NCBI RefSeq assembly: GCF_003325375.1
Contig: NZ_CP030862.1
Coordinates: 2,049,501 to 2,113,500 of the forward strand
DNA from: Streptomyces globosus
Lineage (GTDB): Bacteria; Actinomycetota; Actinomycetes; Streptomycetales; Streptomycetaceae
Length of the DNA: 64,000 nt
Direction of reading: 5' to 3'
In this document: positions 7,334 through 16,008 of the stretch, one piece after another
Position numbering within the stretch: position 1 is the first letter of the stretch
Layout: each line of letters starts with the position of its first letter
Made by a program: the position numbers and the translations under genes
The notes under the pieces: model-generated
Database searches by the model: none
Seen by the model: only the letters and a program-made list of their open reading frames with translations
What the model was told of the DNA's origin: nothing

Positions 7334-8106
7334 AGGGACGGCCTCGGGTGGAGCTGGTCCGCCAGCCACGTGGGGATGCCGCCCAGGAGGTGGAACAGGC
7401 GGTGCGCCTCGGCGCGCAGCCGGCTCGCCTCCGGTTCCGGCTCGGCCTCCGCGAGTGCCGCCAGGGCCGGCGCGGTACCGACGAGGAAGCCCAGCTCCTC
7501 GCGGATGCGGAGCGACTCCGCGAAGCCCTTGCGGGCCTCCGCGACCTCCCCGTCGCGCAGGGCCAGCGCGGCCAGGTGCCGCCAGGTGAACGACAGCAGC
7601 AGCGTGTCCCCGTTGGCCGCGGCCCCCGCGTGGGCGCGGCGGTAGGCCGGGCGGGCCGACTGGGGGGCGTCCGCCAGGTGCTCGGCGACCAGGCCCCGGC
7701 GGAAGTCCAGCAGCGGGCGGGTGCGGGATCCCGGGGACAGCAGGGCGGCCGCCCGGCCCAGCGCCGAGCGGGCCTCGTCGGAGCGGTCGCGCACCCCGAG
7801 GACCGTGGCCGCGTACGCCAGGTGGCCGCGCTCGCAGGCCGCCGCGCCGCGCTCGTCGTCGTCCCCGGCCACCGCCTCCGCGACGCGCAGCGCGTCCTCC
7901 GCCTCCGCCCAGCCCTGGCCGGTGAACAGGCACCGCTCGACCAGCAGCGCGGTCCGCTGCACGGCGGCTCCGGCGTCCTCCTGGTGCGCGGTCAGCAGGG
8001 CCGCCGCGTCCGTCCAGCAGCCGCGTGAGCGCAGCCGCCATATCGCCCGCTGGAGGGGGTCGTCCCCCCCGGTCGTTCCGGCACCGGACATGGCGGTGTC
8101 CGCCAC
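7318..8106 (-). CDS. TPR-like helical repeat protein of unknown function
   Basis: GTG at 8106 is preferred (GGGGAGGG five bases upstream) giving 262 residues; an ATG at 8091 is an alternative. The protein is almost wholly helical and Ala/Arg-rich, with repeated helix pairs such as RAIWRLRSRGCWTDAAALLTAH, GWAEAEDALRVAEAVAGD and GDTLLLSFTWRHLAALALRDGEVAEARKGFAESLRIREELG. This resembles the tetratricopeptide-like domains of actinobacterial regulators but has no DNA-binding domain. No signal peptide or membrane segment is seen. The 3' end is built from a tandem repeat. It stands alone between a GntR and a PucR gene. Function unknown. Confidence 0.7.
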   Translation of the reverse strand: MADTAMSGAGTTGGDDPLQRAIWRLRSRGCWTDAAALLTAHQEDAGAAVQRTALLVERCLFTGQGWAEAEDALRVAEAVAGDDDERGAAACERGHLAYAATVLGVRDRSDEARSALGRAAALLSPGSRTRPLLDFRRGLVAEHLADAPQSARPAYRRAHAGAAANGDTLLLSFTWRHLAALALRDGEVAEARKGFAESLRIREELGFLVGTAPALAALAEAEPEPEASRLRAEAHRLFHLLGGIPTWLADQLHPRPSLPDPA

Positions 8107-8272
8107 ATTGCCCTCCCCAAAGCAACCAAGCAGCACGTCTTCGAGCCCTGGGGCGAAATGAGAGCACGGATCGGCAGGTTCGGCCAAGGGGTCGGGTGAA
8201 CTCTTTCACAAAGTCCGGACACCTCGTCAGGACCGTGCATCCCCCACGGAACAACCGGCCCTGCGGAACGCC

Positions 8273-9952
8273 TCAGCTCATGCGCAGTGCGAGGAAGAAG
8301 TCGAGCTTGTCCTCCAGCCGGGACAGGTCGCGGGACGTCAACTGCTCGATTCGCCCGACCCGGTAGCGCAGCGTGTTGACGTGCAGGTGCAGCCGCGTCG
8401 CGCAGCGCGTCCACGAACCGTCGCAGTCCAGGAACGCCTCCAGCGTCGGGATCAGCTCCGCGCGGTGGCGGCGGTCGTAGTCCCGCAGCGGGTCCAGCAG
8501 GCGCGCCGTGAACGCGCGGCGCACGTCGTCCGGGACGAACGGCAGCAGCAGCACGTGCGAGGCGAGCTCGTGGTGGCCTGCCGCGCAGACCCGGCCGGGG
8601 CGCGCGGCGGCGACCCGCCGGGCGTGCCGGGCCTCCTCCAGCGCGCCGCGCAGCCCCTCGGCGGAGTGCACGGCGGCGCTGACGCCGAGGGTGAGGCGGC
8701 CGTCGTCGGCGAGGCCCGCGCGCAGGGGCTCCCGTACGGTCGCGAGGAGCTCGTCGGCGTGCAGGGCGGCCTGCGGGGCCTTGTCCTCCGCGCCCTCCCC
8801 GGTCTGCGCGGGCAGCGGCACGAGGGCGATGGCCTCGTCGCCGGTGTGGGCGACCGCGATGCGGTCCGAGGGCTCCGGCCCGGACACGGACGGGTCGACG
8901 AGGATCTCCTCCAGCAGCGACTGCGCCACCGGCCCGCCGGGGATGTCGCCGCCCTCCCAGTCCACCCGGGCCACGACGACCTGCCAGTGCGGGGCCGCGC
9001 CGAGCCCCGGCAGCAGCACCGGGGCCGCGACGCGCAGGCGCGCGGCGATCTCGGCGGGCGGGGCGCCCGTCTGGACGAGCTCCAGCACCTCCTGGGCCAG
9101 GCGGCGGCGCACCGTGCGGGCGGCGTCGCGCCGGTCCCGCTCGACGGCGATCAGCTGGGTGACGCCCTGGAGCAGGTCGAGCCGCTCCGCCGGCCAGTCG
9201 CCCGCGTCGGCCTCGACGGCCAGCAGCCAGTCCGACAGCACGCTCTCGCGCACGTCGCGGCCGCCCGGGCCGCCCGGGGCGCGGCCCGCTCCCCTGATCG
9301 GGAACAGCGAGTAGGCAATACCCTGGAGGGAGATCCGGTGCGGGCCCCTGCGCCCGGTGCGGACCGCCGCGAGGTGCTCGCCGGCCAGGGCCGCACAGAT
9401 GCCCGGCGGCAGGGGCTCTCCCGCTCCGGCGATCTGCCGGCCCGTGGGGGAGAGCACCCACGCGCGCAGATCGAGGTCGGTGGTGAGCAGATCGAGCACC
9501 ACGTCGGGACCGCCGCCCGCGGGACCGGAGGTCATCAGCCGGCGGTGGCGGTCGACGACGGCCGCGAGGTCGCCGGCGCGCTCGCCGGAGACCTGCCGCA
9601 CCACGTACTCCGTGATGGTGGCGAATGCAACGTCCTCGTTCACCGCGAACAGCGGGAGCCGGTGGTGCCGGCAGGCGGCGACGAGGTCGTCGGGGATGTC
9701 GCCCAGCTCCGCCTCGCCCGCGGCGAGGCCGGCGACGCCCGCGCTCGCGAGGATTCGTACGAACGGCTCGGAGTCGGCTGAATTTCTTCGCCACGCCAGG
9801 CCCGTCAGGACGAGTTCGCCCCCGGTGAGGTACCGGCTGGGATCCCTCAGGTCCGTCGTCATGACGCCGCGGACCGTCCGGTCGAGTTCGTCCTCGCCGC
9901 CCAGCAGCCGCAGCCCCAGCGCCTCGGTTTCCAGCAGTGCGCGCAGCCGCAT
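8273..9952 (-). CDS. pucR: PucR-family transcriptional regulator
   Basis: 559 residues. The N-terminal PucR sensing domain starts directly (MRLRALLETEALGLRLLGGEDELDRTVRGVMTTDL) and includes the typical LTGGELVLTGLAW. A central GGDEF-like region follows. The C-terminal HTH_30 is DCDGSWTRCATRLHLHVNTLRYRVGRIEQLTSRDLS. It is divergent from the xanthine dehydrogenase genes, with 254 bp between the starts. B. subtilis PucR activates purine degradation genes, so control of this xdh block is likely, though the operator could not be identified. The family is large, and other PucR-like proteins control unrelated genes. Confidence 0.88.
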   Translation of the reverse strand: MRLRALLETEALGLRLLGGEDELDRTVRGVMTTDLRDPSRYLTGGELVLTGLAWRRNSADSEPFVRILASAGVAGLAAGEAELGDIPDDLVAACRHHRLPLFAVNEDVAFATITEYVVRQVSGERAGDLAAVVDRHRRLMTSGPAGGGPDVVLDLLTTDLDLRAWVLSPTGRQIAGAGEPLPPGICAALAGEHLAAVRTGRRGPHRISLQGIAYSLFPIRGAGRAPGGPGGRDVRESVLSDWLLAVEADAGDWPAERLDLLQGVTQLIAVERDRRDAARTVRRRLAQEVLELVQTGAPPAEIAARLRVAAPVLLPGLGAAPHWQVVVARVDWEGGDIPGGPVAQSLLEEILVDPSVSGPEPSDRIAVAHTGDEAIALVPLPAQTGEGAEDKAPQAALHADELLATVREPLRAGLADDGRLTLGVSAAVHSAEGLRGALEEARHARRVAAARPGRVCAAGHHELASHVLLLPFVPDDVRRAFTARLLDPLRDYDRRHRAELIPTLEAFLDCDGSWTRCATRLHLHVNTLRYRVGRIEQLTSRDLSRLEDKLDFFLALRMS

Positions 9953-10206
9953 GGTGTCGCCGCCGATCTGTCTCGAATGTTGCCGTCGGAAATCGGGCAG
10001 GTCAGTGCATCCTGCCTTTCATACGAATCTACAAGACGAGGGAGGCCGCCAGCCAACTCCTTCATGGTTTCGGTGACTGCACCGCAGGGACGCGCGGCTT
10101 GTGTACTGACTCCACACCGCGTTAACAGCAAGTGAACGACCAGTCGAGGGCCCTTCGGCCTCCTGGCCCCCAAGCGAACGACCCGATTACAAGAAGAGAG
10201 CCGCAC
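9953..10206. promoter_or_regulatory. Divergent pucR / xdh promoter region
   Basis: 254 bp between divergent starts with no gene. It is noticeably less GC-rich than its surroundings (for example around 10005-10080), as expected for promoters and activator sites. I could not find a symmetric operator I trust. Confidence 0.5.
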
Positions 10207-11100
10207 ATGGACTTCCTTCGCCCCGCCGGCTGGGAGGAGGCACTCGCCGCCAAGGCCGAGTACCCCACAGCCGTGCCGATTGCGGGTGGCACCGACATCA
10301 TGGTCGAGATCAACTTCGACCACCGCCGTCCGGAGTACCTCCTCGACCTGAACCGCATCGAACTGCTGCGGGAGTGGGAGGTAGGCGAGGAGGTCACCAG
10401 GGTCGGCGCCTCCGTCCCGTACACGCACATCATGGAGAACCTGCGCGAGACGCTCCCCGGGCTCGCGCTCGCCTCGCACACGGTCGCCTCCCCGCAGATC
10501 CGCAACCGCGGCGGCGTCGGCGGCAACCTGGGCTGCGCCTCTCCCGCGGGCGACTCCCACCCCGCCCTCCTCGCCGCCGGCGCCGAGGTCGAGGTCGAGT
10601 CCGTCCGCGGCACCCGCATGATTCCGATCGACGAGTTCTACACCGGCGTCAAGCGCAACGCGCTCGCCCCCGACGAGCTCATCAAGGCGATCCACGTCAA
10701 GAACGCCACCGGTCCGCAGCAGTACTCCAAGGTCGGCACCCGCAACGCGATGGTCATCGCCGTGTGCGCCTTCGGCCTCGCGCTGCACCCCGAGACCCGC
10801 ACCGTGCGGACGGGCATCGGCTCGGCCGCGCCCACGCCCATCCGGGCGAAGGCCGCCGAGGAGTTCCTGAACGCCGCCCTTGAGGAGGGCGGCTTCTGGG
10901 ACAGCGGCAAGGTCATCACCCCGTCGATCGCCAAGCAGTTCGGTGAGCTCGCCTCCGGCGCCTGCAACCCGATCGACGACGTCCGCGGCACGGCGAAGTA
11001 CCGCCGGCACGCGGTCGGCATCATGGCTCGCCGCCAGCTCGTCTGGACGTGGGAGCAGTACCGCGGCTCGAACGGCCGCCCGCTCGAAGGGGCTGCGTAA
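10207..11100 (+). CDS. Xanthine dehydrogenase, FAD-binding subunit
   Basis: ATG at 10207 follows AGAAGAGAG; the upstream in-frame extension is not family-like. 297 residues. The CO dehydrogenase flavoprotein fold is shown by the FAD-binding IAGGTDIMVEINF, by RNRGGVGGNLGCASPAGDSHPALLAAGAEV, and by the C-terminal domain with TGIGSAAPTPIRAKAAEEFL. It passes electrons from the Fe-S subunit to NAD+ through FAD. It is the first gene of a three-subunit operon; the next gene starts two bases after its stop. Neighbouring purine genes point to hypoxanthine/xanthine as substrate rather than CO or aldehydes. Confidence 0.9.
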   Translation: MDFLRPAGWEEALAAKAEYPTAVPIAGGTDIMVEINFDHRRPEYLLDLNRIELLREWEVGEEVTRVGASVPYTHIMENLRETLPGLALASHTVASPQIRNRGGVGGNLGCASPAGDSHPALLAAGAEVEVESVRGTRMIPIDEFYTGVKRNALAPDELIKAIHVKNATGPQQYSKVGTRNAMVIAVCAFGLALHPETRTVRTGIGSAAPTPIRAKAAEEFLNAALEEGGFWDSGKVITPSIAKQFGELASGACNPIDDVRGTAKYRRHAVGIMARRQLVWTWEQYRGSNGRPLEGAA

Positions 11101-11102
11101 CC

Positions 11103-11708
11103 ATGCGCGTCAATTTCACTGTCAACGGTCGTCCGCAGCAGGCCGACGACGTCTGGGAGGGCGAGTCCCTCCTGTACGTCCTGCGTGAGCGCCTGGGCCT
11201 GCCCGGCTCGAAGAACGCCTGCGAGCAGGGCGAGTGCGGATCCTGCACCGTACGCCTCGACGGCGTGCCCGTCTGCTCCTGTCTCGTCGCCGCCGGCCAG
11301 GTCGAGGGCCGCGACGTCGTGACCGTCGAGGGCCTGGCCGACTTCGCCCGCAAGCGCGGGGAGCACGGCCACGGCGGGGCCTGCGGCACCGGCGCCTGCG
11401 GCGGCGCGGCCGGCGTGTCCACGGACGAGGCGCAGCGCTGGTCCGCGAAGGGCACCGACTCGCAGACCGGCGAGGGCGTGGAGCTGTCCGGCATCCAGCA
11501 GGCGTTCATCGACGCCGGCGCCGTCCAGTGCGGCTTCTGCACCCCGGGCCTGCTGGTCCAGGCCGACGCCCTGCTGGAGCAGAACCCGGACCCGACCGAC
11601 CAGGACATCCGCGAGGCCCTGTCCGGCAACCTCTGCCGCTGCACGGGCTACGAGAAGATCCTCGACGCGGTCCGCCTGGCGGCCGCCCGCCAGGGAGAGG
11701 CGGTCTGA
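11103..11708 (+). CDS. Xanthine dehydrogenase, 2Fe-2S subunit
   Basis: ATG at 11103, 201 residues. Plant-type ferredoxin cluster: CEQGECGSCTVRLDGVPVCSC. Second all-helical cluster domain: CGFCTPG and CRCTGYEKI. Between the two domains is an unusual insertion of about 43 residues, rich in Gly/His/Cys (HGHGGACGTGACGG followed by a polar stretch), which makes it longer than the usual 155-170 residues. The insertion could be a flexible linker or an extra metal site. It transfers electrons from the molybdenum centre to the FAD subunit and is translated in tandem with both neighbours. Confidence 0.92.
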   Translation: MRVNFTVNGRPQQADDVWEGESLLYVLRERLGLPGSKNACEQGECGSCTVRLDGVPVCSCLVAAGQVEGRDVVTVEGLADFARKRGEHGHGGACGTGACGGAAGVSTDEAQRWSAKGTDSQTGEGVELSGIQQAFIDAGAVQCGFCTPGLLVQADALLEQNPDPTDQDIREALSGNLCRCTGYEKILDAVRLAAARQGEAV

Positions 11709-11710
11709 CC

Positions 11711-14113
11711 ATGGCCAACACCCGCACCACTCCGTCCGGCACGCCGACGAACGTCTCCCAGAAGCACAGCCAGGGCGGCATCGGCGAGTCCACGCTCCGC
11801 CCCGACGGCACCCTCAAGGTCACCGGCGAGTTCGCGTACTCCTCCGACATGTGGCACGAGGACATGCTGTGGGGCCAGACCCTGCGCAGCCCCGTCGCGC
11901 ACGCCGAGATCGCCGGCATCGACATCTCCGAGGCGCTGGCCCTGCCCGGCGTCTACTCGGTCCTCACCTACGCGGACCTGCCGACCGAGGTGAAGAACTA
12001 CGGCCTGGAGATCCAGGACACCCCCGTCCTCGCCAACGGCCGGGTACGCCACCACGGCGAGCCGGTCGCCCTCGTCGCCGCCGACCACCCGGAGACGGCC
12101 CGCCGGGCCGCCGCCAAGATCAAGGTGGACTACCGGGAGCTGCCGCTCGTCACCGACGAGGCCTCCGCCCTCGCCCCCGGCGCGCCGCTCCTCCACGAGG
12201 GCCGCGACGACCACCACGCCGGGCACGTCCCGCACCCGAACATCGTGCACCGCCAGCCCATCGTCCGCGGCAACGTGGAGGAGGCCCGCAAGCGCGCCGA
12301 CGTCATCGTCGAGGGCGAGTACACCTTCGGCATGCAGGATCAGGCGTTCCTCGGCCCCGAGTCCGGCCTCGCCGTACCCGGGGAGGACGGCGGCGTCGAC
12401 CTGTACGTCGCCACCCAGTGGCTGCACTCCGACCTCCGGCAGATCGCCCCCGTCCTCGGCCTGCCCGAGGAGAAGGTCCGCATGACGCTGTCCGGCGTCG
12501 GCGGCGCCTTCGGCGGCCGCGAGGACATCTCCATGCAGATCCACGCCTGCCTGCTCGCCCTCGCCACGAACAAGCCGGTCAAGATGGTCTACAACCGGTT
12601 CGAGTCCTTCTTCGGCCACGTGCACCGCCACCCGGCCAAGCTGTACTACGAGCACGGCGCCACCAAGGACGGCAAGCTCACGCACATGAAGTGCCGGATC
12701 GTCCTGGACGGCGGCGCCTACGCGTCGGCCTCCCCGGCCGTCGTCGGCAACGCCTCCTCGCTCTCCGTCGGCCCGTACGTCGTCGACGACGTCGACATCG
12801 AGGCCATCGCCCTCTACACGAACAACCCGCCCTGCGGTGCCATGCGCGGCTTCGGCGCCGTCCAGGCCTGCTTCGCGTACGAGGCCCAGATGGACCGGCT
12901 CGCGGCGAAGCTGGGCATGGACCCGGTCGAGTTCCGGCAGCTCAACGCCATGGAGCAGGGCACGGTCATGCCGACCGGGCAGGTCGTGGACTCCCCGGCC
13001 CCGGTCGCCGAGCTGCTGCGCCGGGTCAAGGCCCGCCCGCTGCCGCCGGAGCGCCAGTGGGAGACCGCCGGCGAGGGCGCGGACGTCCGCGCGCTGCCCG
13101 GCGGCCTGTCGAACACCACCCACGGCGAGGGCGTCGTCCGCGGCGTCGGCTACGCGGTCGGCATCAAGAACGTCGGCTTCTCCGAGGGCTTCGACGACTA
13201 CTCCACCGCCCGCGTGCGCCTGGAGGTCATCGGCGGCGAGGCCGTCGCCATGGTCCACACCGCCATGGCGGAGGTCGGCCAGGGCGGCGTCACCGTCCAC
13301 GCCCAGATCGCCCGCACGGAGCTGGGCGTCACCCACGTGACGATCCACCCCGCCGACACCCAGGTCGGCTCCGCCGGCTCCACCTCCGCCTCCCGGCAGA
13401 CGTACATGACCGGCGGCGCGGTGAAGAACACCTGCGAGGCCGTCCGCGAGAAGGTCCTGGAGATCGGCCGCCGGAAGAACGGCTCCTACCACCCCGCGTG
13501 GGCCACCGCCGAGCTGCTCCTGGAGGGCGGCAAGGTCGTCACCGACGGCGGCGAGGTCCTCGCGGACATCGCGGAGCTGCTGGAGGGCGAGGAGCCCATC
13601 GACCTGGAGCTGGAGTTCCGCCACCGTCCGACGGCCGCCTTCGACCTGGTCACCGGCCAGGGCGACGGCCACGTCCAGTACACCTTCGCCGCGCACCGCG
13701 CGGTGGTCGAGGTGGACACCGAGCTCGGCCTCGTCAAGGTCGTCGAGCTGGCCTGCGCCCAGGACGTCGGCAAGGCCCTCAACCCGCTCTCCGTCATCGG
13801 CCAGATCCAGGGCGGCACCACCCAGGGCCTCGGCGTCGCGGTGATGGAGGAGATCATCGTCGACCCGAAGACCGCGAAGGTGCGCAACCCCTCCTTCACG
13901 GACTACCTGATCCCGACGATCCTCGACACCCCGAGCATCCCGGTCGACTACCTGGAGCTCGCCGATCCGAACGCGCCGTACGGCCTGCGCGGGCTCGGCG
14001 AGGCCCCGACCCTGTCGTCCACCCCGGCCGTCCTCGCGGCGATCCGGGCGGCGACCGGCCTGGAGCTCACCAAGACGCCGATCCGCCCGGAGGCCCTCAC
14101 CGGCACCCTGTAG
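11711..14113 (+). CDS. Xanthine dehydrogenase, molybdopterin-binding subunit
   Basis: ATG at 11711, two bases after the previous stop; 800 residues. Family landmarks in order: RPDGTLKVTGEFAYSSDMW, QAFLGPESGLAV, the molybdopterin-contact GGAFGGRED, GAMRGFGAVQACFAYE with the substrate-site Arg, MAEVGQGGVT, and the catalytic Glu at about 764 in LRGLGEAPTLSS. It hydroxylates the purine ring with water-derived oxygen. Substrate assignment to hypoxanthine/xanthine rests on context: PucR, an NCS2 permease and XdhC next door, and uricase elsewhere in the window. A related aldehyde or other purine dehydrogenase cannot be excluded from sequence alone. Confidence 0.9.
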   Translation: MANTRTTPSGTPTNVSQKHSQGGIGESTLRPDGTLKVTGEFAYSSDMWHEDMLWGQTLRSPVAHAEIAGIDISEALALPGVYSVLTYADLPTEVKNYGLEIQDTPVLANGRVRHHGEPVALVAADHPETARRAAAKIKVDYRELPLVTDEASALAPGAPLLHEGRDDHHAGHVPHPNIVHRQPIVRGNVEEARKRADVIVEGEYTFGMQDQAFLGPESGLAVPGEDGGVDLYVATQWLHSDLRQIAPVLGLPEEKVRMTLSGVGGAFGGREDISMQIHACLLALATNKPVKMVYNRFESFFGHVHRHPAKLYYEHGATKDGKLTHMKCRIVLDGGAYASASPAVVGNASSLSVGPYVVDDVDIEAIALYTNNPPCGAMRGFGAVQACFAYEAQMDRLAAKLGMDPVEFRQLNAMEQGTVMPTGQVVDSPAPVAELLRRVKARPLPPERQWETAGEGADVRALPGGLSNTTHGEGVVRGVGYAVGIKNVGFSEGFDDYSTARVRLEVIGGEAVAMVHTAMAEVGQGGVTVHAQIARTELGVTHVTIHPADTQVGSAGSTSASRQTYMTGGAVKNTCEAVREKVLEIGRRKNGSYHPAWATAELLLEGGKVVTDGGEVLADIAELLEGEEPIDLELEFRHRPTAAFDLVTGQGDGHVQYTFAAHRAVVEVDTELGLVKVVELACAQDVGKALNPLSVIGQIQGGTTQGLGVAVMEEIIVDPKTAKVRNPSFTDYLIPTILDTPSIPVDYLELADPNAPYGLRGLGEAPTLSSTPAVLAAIRAATGLELTKTPIRPEALTGTL

Positions 14114-14123
14114 GACGGCGTCC

Positions 14124-14147
14124 TCCGGGGGCCGCGAGGCCCCCGGA
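14124..14147 (+). terminator. Terminator after the xdh operon
   Basis: Perfect 10-bp stem TCCGGGGGCC / GGCCCCCGGA closed by a GCGA tetraloop, starting 10 bases after the molybdopterin subunit stop codon. Confidence 0.8.
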
Positions 14148-14475
14148 CCGCGAACTCTCCGGGCGGCGCGGCAGCAGGGCCCGCGCCCCGCCGCACCGCC
14201 CGGAGCCAAGGAAGTCCGGGACGCCCGCCGCACCGCTCGCGGCACGTCCCCGGCCGTACCCCCACGCAGGAACCGGCGGCACCGGCACCCCGGCGCCGCC
14301 ACCGGAACCACCAGTACCGCAGAACCCCCGCAGTACCCGCAGTACACGCAGTGCAATTCGCGTCGCCTCGGGCCGTCACCCCGGGTCGTGCAGCCGAACG
14401 GCATTTCCCAAATCCCGCAGATCGCCTGGCATTCCAGGTGCGGGTGCCCCTTTGAACCTTGGGAGTTTAGGCACC
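14148..14475. other. Non-coding stretch with 9-bp repeats before the permease
   Basis: No gene. It holds three consecutive 9-bp repeats, CGCAGTACC, CGCAGTACA and CGCAGTGCA (14329-14355). A less GC-rich 14356-14475 segment then leads to the permease start and probably carries its promoter. Confidence 0.5.
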
Positions 14476-15942
14476 ATGACCCAATCGTCTGTGGAGCCCA
14501 AGACCACCGCGGAAGAGGCCGGCGACGGCTCTCGCACTCCCGCCGGGCGTTCTTGGCTCGACCGGTACTTCCACATCACCCATAGAGGGTCCAGCGTCGG
14601 CAACGAGATTCGTGGCGGCGTCACGACGTTCATGGCGATGGCGTACATCCTCCTGCTCAACCCCCTGATCCTCTCCGGCAAGGACGCCGCCGGGGACACC
14701 ATGAGCCAGAAGGCCCTGATCACGGCGACCGCGTTCGCCGCGGCCGTGACCACCCTGCTCATGGGCTTCGTCGGCAAGGTGCCCCTCGCGCTGGCCGCCG
14801 GCCTCTCCGTGTCCGGCGTGCTCGCCTCGCAGGTCGCCCCGCAGATGACCTGGCCGCAGGCCATGGGCATGTGCGTCATGTACGGCGTCGTGATCTGTCT
14901 CCTGGTCGTCACCGGCCTCCGCGAGATGATCATGAATGCGATCCCGCTGGCCCTCAAGCACGCGATCACCATGGGCATCGGCCTCTTCGTCGCACTCATC
15001 GGCCTGGTGAAGGCCGGGTTCGTGCACGAGAACCCCGCCCCCGGCGGCGGCCCCGTCACCCTCGGCCCGACGGGCGAGCTGGCCGGCTGGCCGGTCCTGC
15101 TCTTCTCCGTCACCCTCCTGCTCATCTTCATGCTGCAGGCCCGCAAGGTCCCCGGCGCGATCCTCATCGGCATCGGCGTCGGCACCGTGCTCGCGGTCGT
15201 CCTGAACGCGATCGCCGACGTCGACCCGAAGGCCTGGGCCAGCGGCCCGCCGGAGCTGAACGGCTCGGCGGTCTCCCTGCCGGACTTCTCGCTCTTCGGG
15301 GAGGTCGAGTTCGGCGGCTGGGGCGAGGTCGGCGCGATGACCGTCGGCATGATCGTCTTCACGCTGGTGCTGGCCGGCTTCTTCGACGCGATGGCCACCA
15401 TCATCGGCGTCGGCACCGAGGCCAAGCTGGCCGACGACAAGGGCCGCATGCCGGGCCTGTCCAAGGCCCTCTTCATCGACGGCGCCGGCGGCGCCATCGG
15501 CGGCGTCGCGGGCGGCAGCGGCCAGACCGTGTTCGTCGAGTCCGCCACCGGCGTCGGCGAGGGCGCCCGCACGGGCCTGGCCTCGGTCGTCACCGGCCTC
15601 TTCTTCGCCCTGTGCATCTTCTTCACCCCGATCACGCAGATCGTCCCCGGCGAGGTCGCCTCGGCCGCGCTCGTGGTGATCGGCGCCATGATGATGCAGA
15701 ACGCCCGCCACGTGGACTGGGCGGACGCCGCCACCGCCGTGCCGGTCTTCCTCACCGTCGTGATCATGCCGTTCACGTACACGATCACGGCCGGTGTCGC
15801 CGCCGGTGTCATCTCGCACGTCGCCATCAAGGTCGCGCAGGGCAAGGCCCGCGAGATCGGCGCGTTCATGTGGGCGCTCACCGCGATCTTCGTGGTGTTC
15901 TTCGCGCTCGACCCGATCGAGGGCTGGCTCGGCGTCCACTGA
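14476..15942 (+). CDS. NCS2-family purine permease (AzgA type)
   Basis: ATG at 14476, 488 residues, with about 12 hydrophobic segments. The start LDRYFHITHRGSSVGNEIRGGVTTFMAMAYILLLNP is the hallmark of the AzgA-like branch of nucleobase:cation symporters. Further signatures are GKVPLALAAGLSVSGVL, the GFFDAMATIIGVGTEAKL segment and GGSGQTVFVESATGVGEGARTGLAS. Members import hypoxanthine, guanine or adenine with protons. Its place between the xdh operon and xdhC fits purine uptake for degradation. A separate promoter is likely because a strong terminator and about 330 bp separate it from xdh. Confidence 0.9.
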   Translation: MTQSSVEPKTTAEEAGDGSRTPAGRSWLDRYFHITHRGSSVGNEIRGGVTTFMAMAYILLLNPLILSGKDAAGDTMSQKALITATAFAAAVTTLLMGFVGKVPLALAAGLSVSGVLASQVAPQMTWPQAMGMCVMYGVVICLLVVTGLREMIMNAIPLALKHAITMGIGLFVALIGLVKAGFVHENPAPGGGPVTLGPTGELAGWPVLLFSVTLLLIFMLQARKVPGAILIGIGVGTVLAVVLNAIADVDPKAWASGPPELNGSAVSLPDFSLFGEVEFGGWGEVGAMTVGMIVFTLVLAGFFDAMATIIGVGTEAKLADDKGRMPGLSKALFIDGAGGAIGGVAGGSGQTVFVESATGVGEGARTGLASVVTGLFFALCIFFTPITQIVPGEVASAALVVIGAMMMQNARHVDWADAATAVPVFLTVVIMPFTYTITAGVAAGVISHVAIKVAQGKAREIGAFMWALTAIFVVFFALDPIEGWLGVH

Positions 15943-16008
15943 CGCGGGCCCCGCCCCCGGTCCTCCACGCATCCGATACTGGAACCGAACCCCCTCCAGG
16001 AGGCCTCC

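Noticed and set aside
9953..10206. PucR operator between pucR and xdh
   Set aside because: No symmetric or repeated motif convincing enough to place.
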